DNA of 64,000 nt, taken from NCBI RefSeq assembly GCF_017315725.1, contig NZ_JAFLRG010000002.1, positions 2,232,001-2,296,000 on the forward strand, given 5' to 3'. The translations under genes were made by a program, and so were the position numbers. Source of the stretch: Trinickia acidisoli (lineage in GTDB: Bacteria > Pseudomonadota > Gammaproteobacteria > Burkholderiales > Burkholderiaceae). Positions 16,632-24,522 of the stretch are shown here, piece after piece. The stretch's first letter is position 1. Each line of letters opens with the position of its first letter. Below the pieces are notes generated by a model. It did not search any database. It was not told the origin of the DNA and saw nothing but the letters and a program-made list of their open reading frames with translations.

Positions 16632-17333
16632 CTATTGCGCGCCCTGTTTCAACGCACCGCTAATCCATCGCTCCTCGGATGCCATGAGGTGCGCGCGCAT
16701 CGCCGTTTGCGCGGCAATCGGATCGCCAGCCTGAAAAGCCTTTAGCACGGCCTCGTGCTCCTGCACGGCCGCGGTCCATGTTTGCGCGCTCTCGGTGTGG
16801 CCACGCATGGCGGCAGCGATCGGATCGTGGCGACTGTCGAATAGTTCTCCCACATAACGACTGAGCACCGAATTCCCCGCGGCTTCGGCAATCAGCATAT
16901 GAAATTGCCGATCCGCCTCAATGGGTGACTTGCCTGCGGCAGCGAGCCTACGCATCCGCTCCACGGTGCGGCGTAAGCGATCCAGCATCGCAGCGGTCAT
17001 GTGCGCGGCGGCTAACACCACCACGTTGCCCTCGATAGCTGCCCGCGCCTGCATCAATTCCGACGGACTGTCGCCGAGTGCTCCCACTGCGCTCGCGTCG
17101 TCTGCACCGGTCTCACAGGCATAGACGCCCGAACCCATTCGGATCTCCACTTGGCCGCCTATCTCCAGCGCGATCAGTGCTTCGCGTAGCGACGGGCGCG
17201 AGACGCCCAGCTTCAACGCCAGCTCGCGTTCGGGGGGCAGGCGTTCTCCTGCGGGGAATTCGCCCTGACGAATCAACGCGAGGATCTGTGTGGCGACGGA
17301 TTGGTAAAGCCGCTTTGGTTCTGTCGATTTCAT
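16632..17333 (-). CDS. GntR-family regulator, FadR subfamily (FCD domain), probable repressor of the sugar operon
   Basis: A 233-aa regulator. Residues ~1-70 are the winged helix (YQSVATQILALIRQGEFPAGERLPPERELALKLGVSRPSLREALIALEI) and the rest is an all-helical FCD ligand domain with the metal/ligand residues expected in EADRQFHMLIAEAAGN and VQEHEAVLKAF. This subfamily includes UxuR, ExuR, LldR and GntR-like repressors that sense uronates, aldonates or hydroxyacids. It is divergent from the ABC-importer operon with 233 bp between the starts, and paired TGG-N5-CCA boxes overlap the predicted operon promoter. It is therefore inferred to repress the 17.5-28 kb unit and to be relieved by a pathway intermediate. 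Confidence 0.92.
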   Translation of the reverse strand: MKSTEPKRLYQSVATQILALIRQGEFPAGERLPPERELALKLGVSRPSLREALIALEIGGQVEIRMGSGVYACETGADDASAVGALGDSPSELMQARAAIEGNVVVLAAAHMTAAMLDRLRRTVERMRRLAAAGKSPIEADRQFHMLIAEAAGNSVLSRYVGELFDSRHDPIAAAMRGHTESAQTWTAAVQEHEAVLKAFQAGDPIAAQTAMRAHLMASEERWISGALKQGAQ

Positions 17334-17446
17334 GATGCCAGTGATTGTGCCGCTGAGATGGAGGGCTCAGCTAGGCAAGGAGTCTAGCACGATAGGCTGA
17401 AGTGCCATCCTGGTAGGCAGTTCTGCGTCAAATTAGGGTTTTCACT

Positions 17447-17533
17447 ATTGGTAAGGTCAATGTTGATAACTAAAAATTGGCTTGACCATGTCAGTGAATA
17501 GAGCTTTAATTTGCACAAATTGGACTGACCACG
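17447..17533 (+). promoter_or_regulatory. predicted promoter and GntR/FCD operators of the sugar-acid operon
   Basis: AATTGGCTTGACCATG (17475-17490) and AATTGGACTGACCACG (17518-17533) match at 13 of 16 positions, are each centred on TGG-N5-CCA, and lie 43 bp apart (about four helical turns). A related sequence, ATTGGTAAGGTCAAT, is at 17447-17461. A promoter TTGACC (17483-17488), 16-bp spacer, TTTAAT (17505-17510) lies so that the first box covers the -35 and the second sits near the transcription start, a classic repressor layout. Confidence 0.65.
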
Positions 17534-17566
17534 CAGAAGCCGGGTTAGCCGTTCATAGGAGACGTA

Positions 17567-19117
17567 ATGACAATGCCTCGCGATCCATCGAGCCTCGCCG
17601 GTGTCGATCGAGATGCCCCGGGCCGGGAAATCCTGCGCCTCGAGTGCATCGTGAAGCGCTTTCCCGGCGTCGTCGCCCTCGATGGCATTCATCTCGACCT
17701 GCGGGCTGGCGAAGTTCATGCGGTCTGCGGCGAGAACGGAGCAGGGAAATCGACACTGATGAAAATCATCAGCGGTCAGTACCTGCCGGACGAAGGCGCC
17801 ATTCGTTACCGCGGCGAGCCGGTGCGATTCGTGTCGACTTCCGAAGCGCAGGCGGCCGGCATCGCGATCATTCATCAGGAACTGAACCTCGTTCCGCATT
17901 TGAGCGTGGCGGAGAACCTCTTTCTCGCTCGTGAGCCGAAGCGAGGGCCGTTCGTCGATACCCGCAAGCTCAACGCCGACGCAGTGCGGTGCTTGGAGCG
18001 AATTGGCTTGGATGTCGCGCCTACGACGCTGGTGGGTACGCTGTCCATCGCGCAGCAGCAAATGGTGGAGATTGCCAAGGCGCTTTCGTTCGATGCGCAC
18101 GTGCTGATCATGGACGAGCCGACCTCATCGTTGACCGAGTCGGAAACGGTTCAGCTCTTTCGCATCATCAAGGAGTTGCGCGCAGCCGGTGTCGCCATCC
18201 TTTACATCTCGCATCGCCTCGACGAAATGGCGCAGATCGTGGACCGCGTCACGATCTTGCGCGACGGCCGATATATCTCGACCGACGACTTCGCGGCGCT
18301 GACCGTGAACGACATCGTCGCGCGCATGGTGGGGCGCTCCCTCGACGATGCGTACCCCACGCGGCAATCGGTGCCGACCGAGGACGTGTTGCTCAGCGCG
18401 CGGGATTTACGCCGCGACGGCGTCTTCGGGCCCGTTTCGTTCGAACTGCGCAGAGGCGAAATTCTCGGTTTCGCCGGCCTCATGGGCGCAGGCCGTACCG
18501 AGGTTGCCCGAGCAGTTTTTGGCGCTGACCGGTTGGAGGATGGATCGATCGAGCTGCACGGCGTACCCGTCACGATTCGCTCGCCGCGCGAAGCGATCCG
18601 CCATGGCATCGCTTATCTGTCGGAGGACCGCAAGCAAGAAGGTCTTGCGCTCGGGATGTCGGTCGCCGCGAACATCACGCTTGCCAACGTAGCCGGTATT
18701 TCGTCGCGTGCGCGCTTCCTGCGCTTTCATGAAGAAGCTGTCGTTGCGCGTCGCTATGTGCATGAGTTGGCCATCCGCACACCGTCGGTCGACCAGATCG
18801 TGCGCAACTTGTCGGGTGGAAATCAGCAGAAGGTCGTGATCGGCAAATGGCTGTACCGAGGGTCGCGAATTCTGTTCTTCGATGAGCCCACGCGCGGGAT
18901 CGACGTGGGGGCGAAGTTTGCCATTTACGGGCTGATGGATCGGCTCGCCGCGGATGGTGTGGGGGTCGTGTTGATCAGTTCGGAATTGCCCGAACTGCTC
19001 GGTATGACCGATCGAATCGCCGTTTTTCACGAAGGCCGGATCACGGCCGTTCTCGAAACGAAACAAACCAGTCAGGAGGAGATCATGCACTTTGCTTCGG
19101 GGCGTACATATGCTTGA
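17567..19117 (+). CDS. sugar ABC importer ATP-binding protein (RbsA/MglA type, double ATPase)
   Basis: A 516-aa protein with two fused ATPase domains, as in ribose, galactose and arabinose importers. The N-terminal half has an intact Walker A (GENGAGKSTLMK), Q-loop (IHQELNLVPHLSVAENLFL) and Walker B (VLIMDEPTSSL). The C-terminal half has the degenerate Walker A usual for this family (GLMGAGRTEVARA), the signature NLSGGNQQKVVIGKWL and Walker B ILFFDEPTRGIDVG. It energises uptake through the permease encoded next, whose start overlaps this stop codon. AGGAG lies 6 bp upstream of the ATG. First gene of the predicted sugar operon. Confidence 0.95.
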   Translation: MTMPRDPSSLAGVDRDAPGREILRLECIVKRFPGVVALDGIHLDLRAGEVHAVCGENGAGKSTLMKIISGQYLPDEGAIRYRGEPVRFVSTSEAQAAGIAIIHQELNLVPHLSVAENLFLAREPKRGPFVDTRKLNADAVRCLERIGLDVAPTTLVGTLSIAQQQMVEIAKALSFDAHVLIMDEPTSSLTESETVQLFRIIKELRAAGVAILYISHRLDEMAQIVDRVTILRDGRYISTDDFAALTVNDIVARMVGRSLDDAYPTRQSVPTEDVLLSARDLRRDGVFGPVSFELRRGEILGFAGLMGAGRTEVARAVFGADRLEDGSIELHGVPVTIRSPREAIRHGIAYLSEDRKQEGLALGMSVAANITLANVAGISSRARFLRFHEEAVVARRYVHELAIRTPSVDQIVRNLSGGNQQKVVIGKWLYRGSRILFFDEPTRGIDVGAKFAIYGLMDRLAADGVGVVLISSELPELLGMTDRIAVFHEGRITAVLETKQTSQEEIMHFASGRTYA

Positions 19118-20141
19118 AATGACATCGGATCGGAGCCAAGCCGCCGATCGCTCGGCCCGGAAGCGGCGCCGCGACCTCATCCAGAAGTTCGCGGCATTGG
19201 GCAGCTTGGTTGCACTCGTGATCGCGTTTTCGATTACCAGTTCGGCGTTCTTTTCGGTCGGCAACATGATGACCGTCTCGCTGCAAGTGACGTCGATCGC
19301 CTATCTCGGCGTTGCGGCCACCTGCGTGATCATCACGGGCGGGATCGATCTATCGGTCGGCTCGGTGCTTGCGCTCGCGGGTGTGTCGGCCGCATTGCTC
19401 GTGAAAGTCGGGATGCCGGTGCCGGTCGCCATGCTCTGCGGGGTCTTGGTCGGTGCGCTGTGCGGATTCGTCAACGGCATCTGCGTGACGCGCATGGGCT
19501 TGCCGCCGTTCATCGCGACGCTAGGCATGATGCTCGTCGCGCGTGGCCTCGCACTTGAGATTACGGGGGCGCGTCCCGTCTCGGACCTTGGCAACGCCTT
19601 CGGTGCGCTCGGCAATGGCGCATTGTTCCGCATCTCGCACATCGGTGCGGACGGGTTTCCGGACACGACGTTTCCGGGCATTCCCTATCCCGTCGTCATC
19701 ATGGTCGTGCTGTTCATCGCGGGCGCGGTGCTCTTGTCGAAGACATCGCTCGGCCGCCACATCTATGCGGTCGGTTCCAATGCCGAGGCGGCTCGGCTTT
19801 CCGGCGTCGACGTGCGAGGCGTCACGCTCTTCACCTATGTGCTCTCGGGTGCATTGGCCGGCGTAACGGGCTGCGTATTGATGTCGCGTCTCGTGACCGG
19901 GCAGCCGAACGAAGGCGTCATGTACGAACTCGATGCGATCGCCAGTGCGGTGATCGGCGGGACGTCGCTGATGGGAGGCGTGGGCACGATCTCGGGCACG
20001 GCCATTGGTGCGTTCGTCATCGGCGTTCTGCGCAATGGGCTGAACATGAACGGAGTATCGAGCTTCATTCAGCAGATCATCATCGGCGTCGTGATTCTGG
20101 GCACCGTTTGGATCGACCAATTGCGAAGCCGGAAGCGGTGA
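19110..20141 (+). CDS. sugar ABC importer permease (RbsC/AraH type)
   Basis: A 343-aa inner-membrane permease with eight to ten hydrophobic helices and the family's conserved cytoplasmic loop (AVGSNAEAARLSGVDVRGV) plus the signature ITGGIDLSVGSVLALAGVSAALL and the C-terminal GGTSLMGGVGTISGTAIGA. It forms the channel for the sugar captured by the binding protein encoded at 20218. I place the start at the ATG at 19110, which overlaps the ATPase stop codon by 8 bp and implies translational coupling; upstream TTG/ATG options only add a few residues. Confidence 0.94.
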   Translation: MLEMTSDRSQAADRSARKRRRDLIQKFAALGSLVALVIAFSITSSAFFSVGNMMTVSLQVTSIAYLGVAATCVIITGGIDLSVGSVLALAGVSAALLVKVGMPVPVAMLCGVLVGALCGFVNGICVTRMGLPPFIATLGMMLVARGLALEITGARPVSDLGNAFGALGNGALFRISHIGADGFPDTTFPGIPYPVVIMVVLFIAGAVLLSKTSLGRHIYAVGSNAEAARLSGVDVRGVTLFTYVLSGALAGVTGCVLMSRLVTGQPNEGVMYELDAIASAVIGGTSLMGGVGTISGTAIGAFVIGVLRNGLNMNGVSSFIQQIIIGVVILGTVWIDQLRSRKR

Positions 20142-20217
20142 TCAAAACCGGTGATCAAACTCGTTAGTCAAGCGCGGTAATCAAACGAAGTTCAACCACG
20201 AGAAAGAGGAGCGAGAC

Positions 20218-21165
20218 ATGAAGAGGTTTTCCATCTTGGCGGGCGCCGCATTGATGTGCGCGGCGTTCAGCGCGGGTGCGTATGCCGAGGGCGGCGAGAT
20301 CGCCGTGATCGTCAAGACCGTCAATTCGAATTACTGGCAAAACGTGCAGAAAGGCGCGAAGTCCGCGCTCGGCGAATCGAAGGGCTATACGATGACCTTC
20401 CAAGGCCCGGCTGCCGAATCCGATATCGCGGACGAAGTCAACATGGTCGAGAACGCCGTCAATCGGCACGTTGCAGGCATCGTGCTCGCGCCGTCCGATC
20501 CCGATGCGCTCGTGCCTGCCGTCAAGAAAGCGTGGGAAGCGCACATTCCTGTCGTGCTGATCGACTCCGCGTTGTCCGATGCCGGCAAGCAGTATTACCA
20601 GTCGTTCTTGTCGACCGACAACGAGAAGGCAGGAGAGTTGTGCGCGAAGGCGCTGATCGATCGCGTCGGCCAGACCGGCAAGATCGCGCTCATGTCCTAT
20701 GTGCCGGGCGCGGGATCGGAAATCGGGCGCGTTGGGGGCTTCCGAAAATATATTGCCGCGCACTCGAAGCTGCAGATCATCGGCCCGTACTACTCGCAAT
20801 CGCAGATGGCAACCGCGCTCAATCAGACCACCGACGTTCTGTCCGCGAATCCGGACTTGAAGGGCATCTTCGGCGCGAACGAGCCCACCGCAGTCGGAAT
20901 GGGGCGTGCGCTCAAACAATCCAGTAAGGCCGGCAAACTCGTTGCCATCGGTTTCGACGGCAACCAGGATCTACAAGGCTTCGTGCGCGACGGCACGATT
21001 CAGGGGATCGCCGTTCAGGGCTCCTATCAAATGGGATTCAAGGGCATTCAAGCCGTGGTCAACGTCATCGAACATAAGCCTGTCGCGAAGGATATCGATA
21101 CGGGCGTCGTGATGGTCGACAAGCAAAACCTCGATTCGTCCGAAGCGAAGAACGTTCTCTATTGA
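20218..21165 (+). CDS. periplasmic sugar-binding protein of the Rbs/Xyl-type importer
   Basis: A 315-aa binding protein with a signal peptide (MKRFSILAGAALMCAAFSAGAYA) and the type I periplasmic-binding fold: EIAVIVKTVNSNYWQNVQKGAKSAL, then VNRHVAGIVLAPSDPDALVPAVKKAWEAHIPVVLIDS and FGANEPTAVGMGRAL and VAIGFDGNQD. GAGGAG lies six bases before the ATG. It follows the permease by 76 bp, completing the ATPase-permease-binding protein set. Its ligand is inferred from the downstream enzymes to be an aldose such as L-galactose; sequence alone only supports a monosaccharide. Confidence 0.93.
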   Translation: MKRFSILAGAALMCAAFSAGAYAEGGEIAVIVKTVNSNYWQNVQKGAKSALGESKGYTMTFQGPAAESDIADEVNMVENAVNRHVAGIVLAPSDPDALVPAVKKAWEAHIPVVLIDSALSDAGKQYYQSFLSTDNEKAGELCAKALIDRVGQTGKIALMSYVPGAGSEIGRVGGFRKYIAAHSKLQIIGPYYSQSQMATALNQTTDVLSANPDLKGIFGANEPTAVGMGRALKQSSKAGKLVAIGFDGNQDLQGFVRDGTIQGIAVQGSYQMGFKGIQAVVNVIEHKPVAKDIDTGVVMVDKQNLDSSEAKNVLY

Positions 21166-21265
21166 TGATGACCGCCGCCTGCGTCGATTTCCATATTCGA
21201 TCGGCGCAGGTCCGCTTACCGCATTTCTTCAACGACAGATGCTTTCTCGATCGCGTCCCTCGACC

Positions 21266-22282
21266 ATGAACGCTTGTGAAATACGTACCTTGCCGCGCAG
21301 CGGACTCGGGCTCACTGCCTTGGGTCTTGGCTGCTCTCAACTCGGCGGTTTGTACCGTCCAATGTCGTGGGCAGACTCGGCCGCACTCATCGACGCGGCA
21401 TGGTCCGCGGGCCTGCGCTATTTCGATACGGCGCCTTACTACGGCTATACGCTTTCAGAGCGGCGCGTGGGTCAAGCGCTCGCGGCCCGCGAGCGTGACG
21501 TGTTTTCGCTGAGCACGAAAGTGGGCCGCTTGATGCGCCCCGATATGAACGTGCGGCCAGGAGACGATGGCTGGGCCGAACCGTTGCCCTTTAGGCCGTT
21601 CTTCGATTACAGCTACGGCGGCATCATGCGCTCGTACGAGGACAGCCAACAGCGGCTTGGGACTGGACGGCTCGACATCCTCTACGTGCACGACATCGGG
21701 ACGATGACGCACGGCGATCGCAATGGGCATTACTGGGCCCAACTGACTGAGGGCCGCGGGTTTCGAGCACTGGAGGAATTGCGAGCGAGCGGCGCGGTAC
21801 GTGCGATCGGTCTCGGCGTGAACGAGTGGGAGATCGCGGTCGATGCGATGAATGAAGTGCTGCTGGACGTCATTCTGCTTGCCGGCCGCTATACGTTACT
21901 TGAACAGTTGGCACTGGAGCCGCTGCTCGATCCCTGCGCGCGTGCGCAGACCGCCATCGTCGTGGGCGGTGTTTTCAACTCTGGCGTGCTGGCCGGCAAT
22001 GGCAAGTTCAACTATGGAGATGCGCCCGCCGCGGTTGTCGAGAAGGTGCGTCGCTTGACTGCACTGTGCGAGCGTTTCGATGTTCCGCTTCCGTCCGCCG
22101 CGCTGCAATTCCCGTTTGCGCATCCGGCCGTCGTTTCGTGTGTCGTGGGTGTGCGAAGCATCGCGCAACTGCAGCAGAACATCGCGTGGTTCGAGCGGCC
22201 CTTGCCGGCGCGATTTTGGCAGGCTGTGAGCGACGAAGGGCTGGTGGCCGCGAATGCACCCATTCCCAAGGGGCAAGCATGA
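21266..22282 (+). CDS. aldo/keto reductase family aldose 1-dehydrogenase (L-galactose/L-fucose dehydrogenase-like)
   Basis: A 338-aa aldo/keto reductase of the subgroup containing bacterial D-threo-aldose (L-fucose) dehydrogenase and plant L-galactose dehydrogenase. The TIM barrel starts LPRSGLGLTALGLGCSQLGGLY; the tetrad positions can be seen in LRYFDTAPYYGYTLSERRVGQAL (Asp, Tyr), LSTKVGRLM (Lys) and LDILYVHDIG (His). VVGVRSIAQLQQN near the end binds the cofactor. Expected reaction: NAD(P)-dependent oxidation of an aldose at C1 to the aldonolactone. It is the first enzyme after the importer genes, so it probably performs the entry step. The start at 21266 is the first residue of the conserved region; an ATG-less alternative at 21239 has no support. 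Confidence 0.85.
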   Translation: MNACEIRTLPRSGLGLTALGLGCSQLGGLYRPMSWADSAALIDAAWSAGLRYFDTAPYYGYTLSERRVGQALAARERDVFSLSTKVGRLMRPDMNVRPGDDGWAEPLPFRPFFDYSYGGIMRSYEDSQQRLGTGRLDILYVHDIGTMTHGDRNGHYWAQLTEGRGFRALEELRASGAVRAIGLGVNEWEIAVDAMNEVLLDVILLAGRYTLLEQLALEPLLDPCARAQTAIVVGGVFNSGVLAGNGKFNYGDAPAAVVEKVRRLTALCERFDVPLPSAALQFPFAHPAVVSCVVGVRSIAQLQQNIAWFERPLPARFWQAVSDEGLVAANAPIPKGQA

Positions 22283-22328
22283 TGGGGCGTATTGCGGCAA
22301 CGCTTGATTTGACCAAGAGGACATCAAT

Positions 22329-23339
22329 ATGCTTAGCGTGATTTGCGAATCACCCGGAGTGCTGCGCACGCAGCAATGCGATCCACCAGTCCGAGCCGCC
22401 GGTGAAGTATTGCTGCGCGTGTGTCGTGTCGGAATTTGCGGTACCGATTTGCACATTTTCACGGGCAATCAGCCGTATCTCGAGTATCCGCGCGTGATGG
22501 GTCACGAGTTTTCCGCGGTGGTCGTCGAAGCGGAACACGACTCGGGATTGGCCCCAGGAGACGGCGTGTACGTCATGCCGTATTTGTCATGCGGCCGCTG
22601 CATTGCGTGCCGTCAGGGGAAAACCAACTGTTGTGTCGACATCAAGGTGCTGGGCGTGCATCGTGACGGCGCGCTCACCGAATATCTGAGCGTACCCGCG
22701 CAGTTCGTCCATAAAGCCGAAGGCGTCACGCTCGATCAGGCTGCGATGCTCGAATTCTTGGCGATCGGGGCGCATGCGGTGCGACGGGCCGACGTATTAC
22801 CCGATCAGCGCGTACTGGTGGTCGGAGCGGGCCCGATCGGCATGGCTGCCATGATCTTTGCGAAGCTGCGCGGCGCCAACGTAACGTGCCTCGATACGCG
22901 TTCCGATCGTCTCGCGTTTTGCAAGACTCAACTGGGTATGGACGCTGCTGTCGCGGTGGGCCCGACTGATACGGAGCAACTTGCATCGCTATCGAACAAC
23001 GAGTTCTTCGATGTCGTCTTCGATGCAACAGGGAACATCGACGCGATGAATCGCGGCTTCGGCTTTGTCGCACATGGTGGCAAATACACGTTGATCTCTA
23101 TCGTGCAGGGCCAGGTGATGTTCTCCGATCCCGAATTCCATAAGCGCGAGACCACTTTGCTCGCGAGCCGAAACGCCACCGCTGCCGATTTCGAAATTGT
23201 GCTCGAGGCGATGCGCGCGGGCCGCATTCCAGATCAAGCGCTCAATACGCACCGCATGCGGCTTGAAGATGTACCGGAGGCGCTTCCCCGTTTGCTGGAG
23301 CCGGGGCAGACCGTGGTGAAAGCCTTGGTGGAATGCTGA
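22329..23339 (+). CDS. zinc alcohol dehydrogenase, L-galactonate/L-gulonate 5-dehydrogenase-like
   Basis: A 336-aa medium-chain dehydrogenase. Catalytic zinc ligands appear in GICGTDLHIF (Cys) and GHEFSAVVVE (His-Glu); the structural zinc site is CGRCIACRQGKTNC. The Rossmann segment is VLVVGAGPIGMAAMIFAKLRGANVTCLD. Members with this pattern include E. coli L-galactonate 5-dehydrogenase (LgoD) and related polyol/aldonate dehydrogenases. In this operon it would oxidise C5 of the aldonate from the previous step, giving D-tagaturonate (from L-galactonate) or D-fructuronate (from L-gulonate). The tagaturonate-reductase-like gene that follows favours the first. AGAGGA precedes the ATG. Confidence 0.86.
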   Translation: MLSVICESPGVLRTQQCDPPVRAAGEVLLRVCRVGICGTDLHIFTGNQPYLEYPRVMGHEFSAVVVEAEHDSGLAPGDGVYVMPYLSCGRCIACRQGKTNCCVDIKVLGVHRDGALTEYLSVPAQFVHKAEGVTLDQAAMLEFLAIGAHAVRRADVLPDQRVLVVGAGPIGMAAMIFAKLRGANVTCLDTRSDRLAFCKTQLGMDAAVAVGPTDTEQLASLSNNEFFDVVFDATGNIDAMNRGFGFVAHGGKYTLISIVQGQVMFSDPEFHKRETTLLASRNATAADFEIVLEAMRAGRIPDQALNTHRMRLEDVPEALPRLLEPGQTVVKALVEC

Positions 23340-23370
23340 GCGGATGCACTGAGCCGTCAGGATAAGCCGC

Positions 23371-24507
23371 ATGAGCGAACCCATACTTCAATTCGGCACG
23401 AGCCGATTTCTTCTGGCGCACGTCGCCCTATTCGTATCGCAGGCGCTCGAGCGTGGCGATGCGATGGGGGGCATCAACGTCGTTCAGACGACCGGGAATC
23501 CAGTCAGCCACGCGCGCGCCGCGGCGCTCTCACGACCGGGCGGGTATCCGGTTCGGATTCGCGGGAGCGAGCGCGGTGGGATCGTGGATAAAGTCATCGT
23601 TTGCGATGCCATCCGCACGGCTTGGATTGCCGATCGAGATTGGGCGGCGGTGCGCCGCGCGGCGATCGAAGACGTGCGTGTGATCGTATCGAACACCGGC
23701 GACATAGGCTATCGACTCGATGAGCGCGACTCATCGGGCCTGCTTGCAGATGACGCCGCCGTACCACGCAGCTATCCCGCGAAACTGCTCGCGTTGCTCC
23801 ATTCACGCTGGCGTGAGCGTGCCCTCGATGGCGTGTCGATTTTTCCGTGCGAATTGGTCGAGAACAATGGCGACACCTTGCGCGAGATCGTGCTCGATAT
23901 TGCGCGGCAATGGGCGCTGCCCGAGTCGTTCGTCGACTATTTGCGGGAGCAGTGTGTCTGGGTGAATTCGCTCGTAGACCGGATCGTATCCGCACCGATC
24001 GATCCGATAGGTGCAGTGGCCGAGCCATACGCGCTCTGGGCTATCGAGCGGCGTCCCGGCATGGAACTGCCGTGCGTGCACGAGAACATCGTGCTAGCGG
24101 ATGACCTACGCAGTTATGAGCGATTGAAATTGTTCTTTCTCAACCTTGGCCATAGTTGGTTGGCGGAGCAGTGGATCGCCGAGCGGCGGCCGTCATCCGA
24201 AACGGTTCTCGATGCGATGAACGATCCACACCTGCGCACCGGAATCGAGACCGTCTGGCAAGAAGAAGTCTTGCCGGTTTTCGTCGCGATGGGCTTGCGC
24301 GATCAGGCCGAGCACTACATAGCCAGCGTGCGCGAGCGATTCATCAATCCGTATCTCGATCATCGAATCGCGGACATTGCGCAAAACCATGTCGAGAAGG
24401 TTAAAAGGCGCGTGCTCCCCTTGATCGAATTCGCAGACCTGCTGTCGGTGCAAGCAGCCCAGCCGCGCTTGCGTGGCGTGCTCGCGAAACACGGACTCAT
24501 TTCGTAA
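23371..24507 (+). CDS. mannitol-dehydrogenase-family oxidoreductase, tagaturonate reductase (UxaB)-like
   Basis: A 378-aa member of the polyol-specific long-chain dehydrogenase family. The N-terminal nucleotide-binding part starts ILQFGTSRFLLAHVALFVSQAL, with VVQTTGN following. The family active-site pattern K-x4-N-x2-H is present in LKLFFLNLGHSWLAE, and SIFPCELVENNGDTLREIVL is typical of UxaB/UxuB-like enzymes. It is shorter than E. coli UxaB (about 480 aa) but of normal size for the short branch. Expected reaction: D-tagaturonate + NADH -> D-altronate. It sits directly before altronate dehydratase, which supports this over mannitol or fructuronate. Confidence 0.83.
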   Translation: MSEPILQFGTSRFLLAHVALFVSQALERGDAMGGINVVQTTGNPVSHARAAALSRPGGYPVRIRGSERGGIVDKVIVCDAIRTAWIADRDWAAVRRAAIEDVRVIVSNTGDIGYRLDERDSSGLLADDAAVPRSYPAKLLALLHSRWRERALDGVSIFPCELVENNGDTLREIVLDIARQWALPESFVDYLREQCVWVNSLVDRIVSAPIDPIGAVAEPYALWAIERRPGMELPCVHENIVLADDLRSYERLKLFFLNLGHSWLAEQWIAERRPSSETVLDAMNDPHLRTGIETVWQEEVLPVFVAMGLRDQAEHYIASVRERFINPYLDHRIADIAQNHVEKVKRRVLPLIEFADLLSVQAAQPRLRGVLAKHGLIS

Positions 24508-24522
24508 AGGGGTATAGGCACC

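Noticed and set aside
19092..19109. TTG at 19092 as start of the sugar permease
   Set aside because: The ATG at 19110 gives an overlap with the ATPase stop typical of coupled genes, and the extra residues are not conserved.
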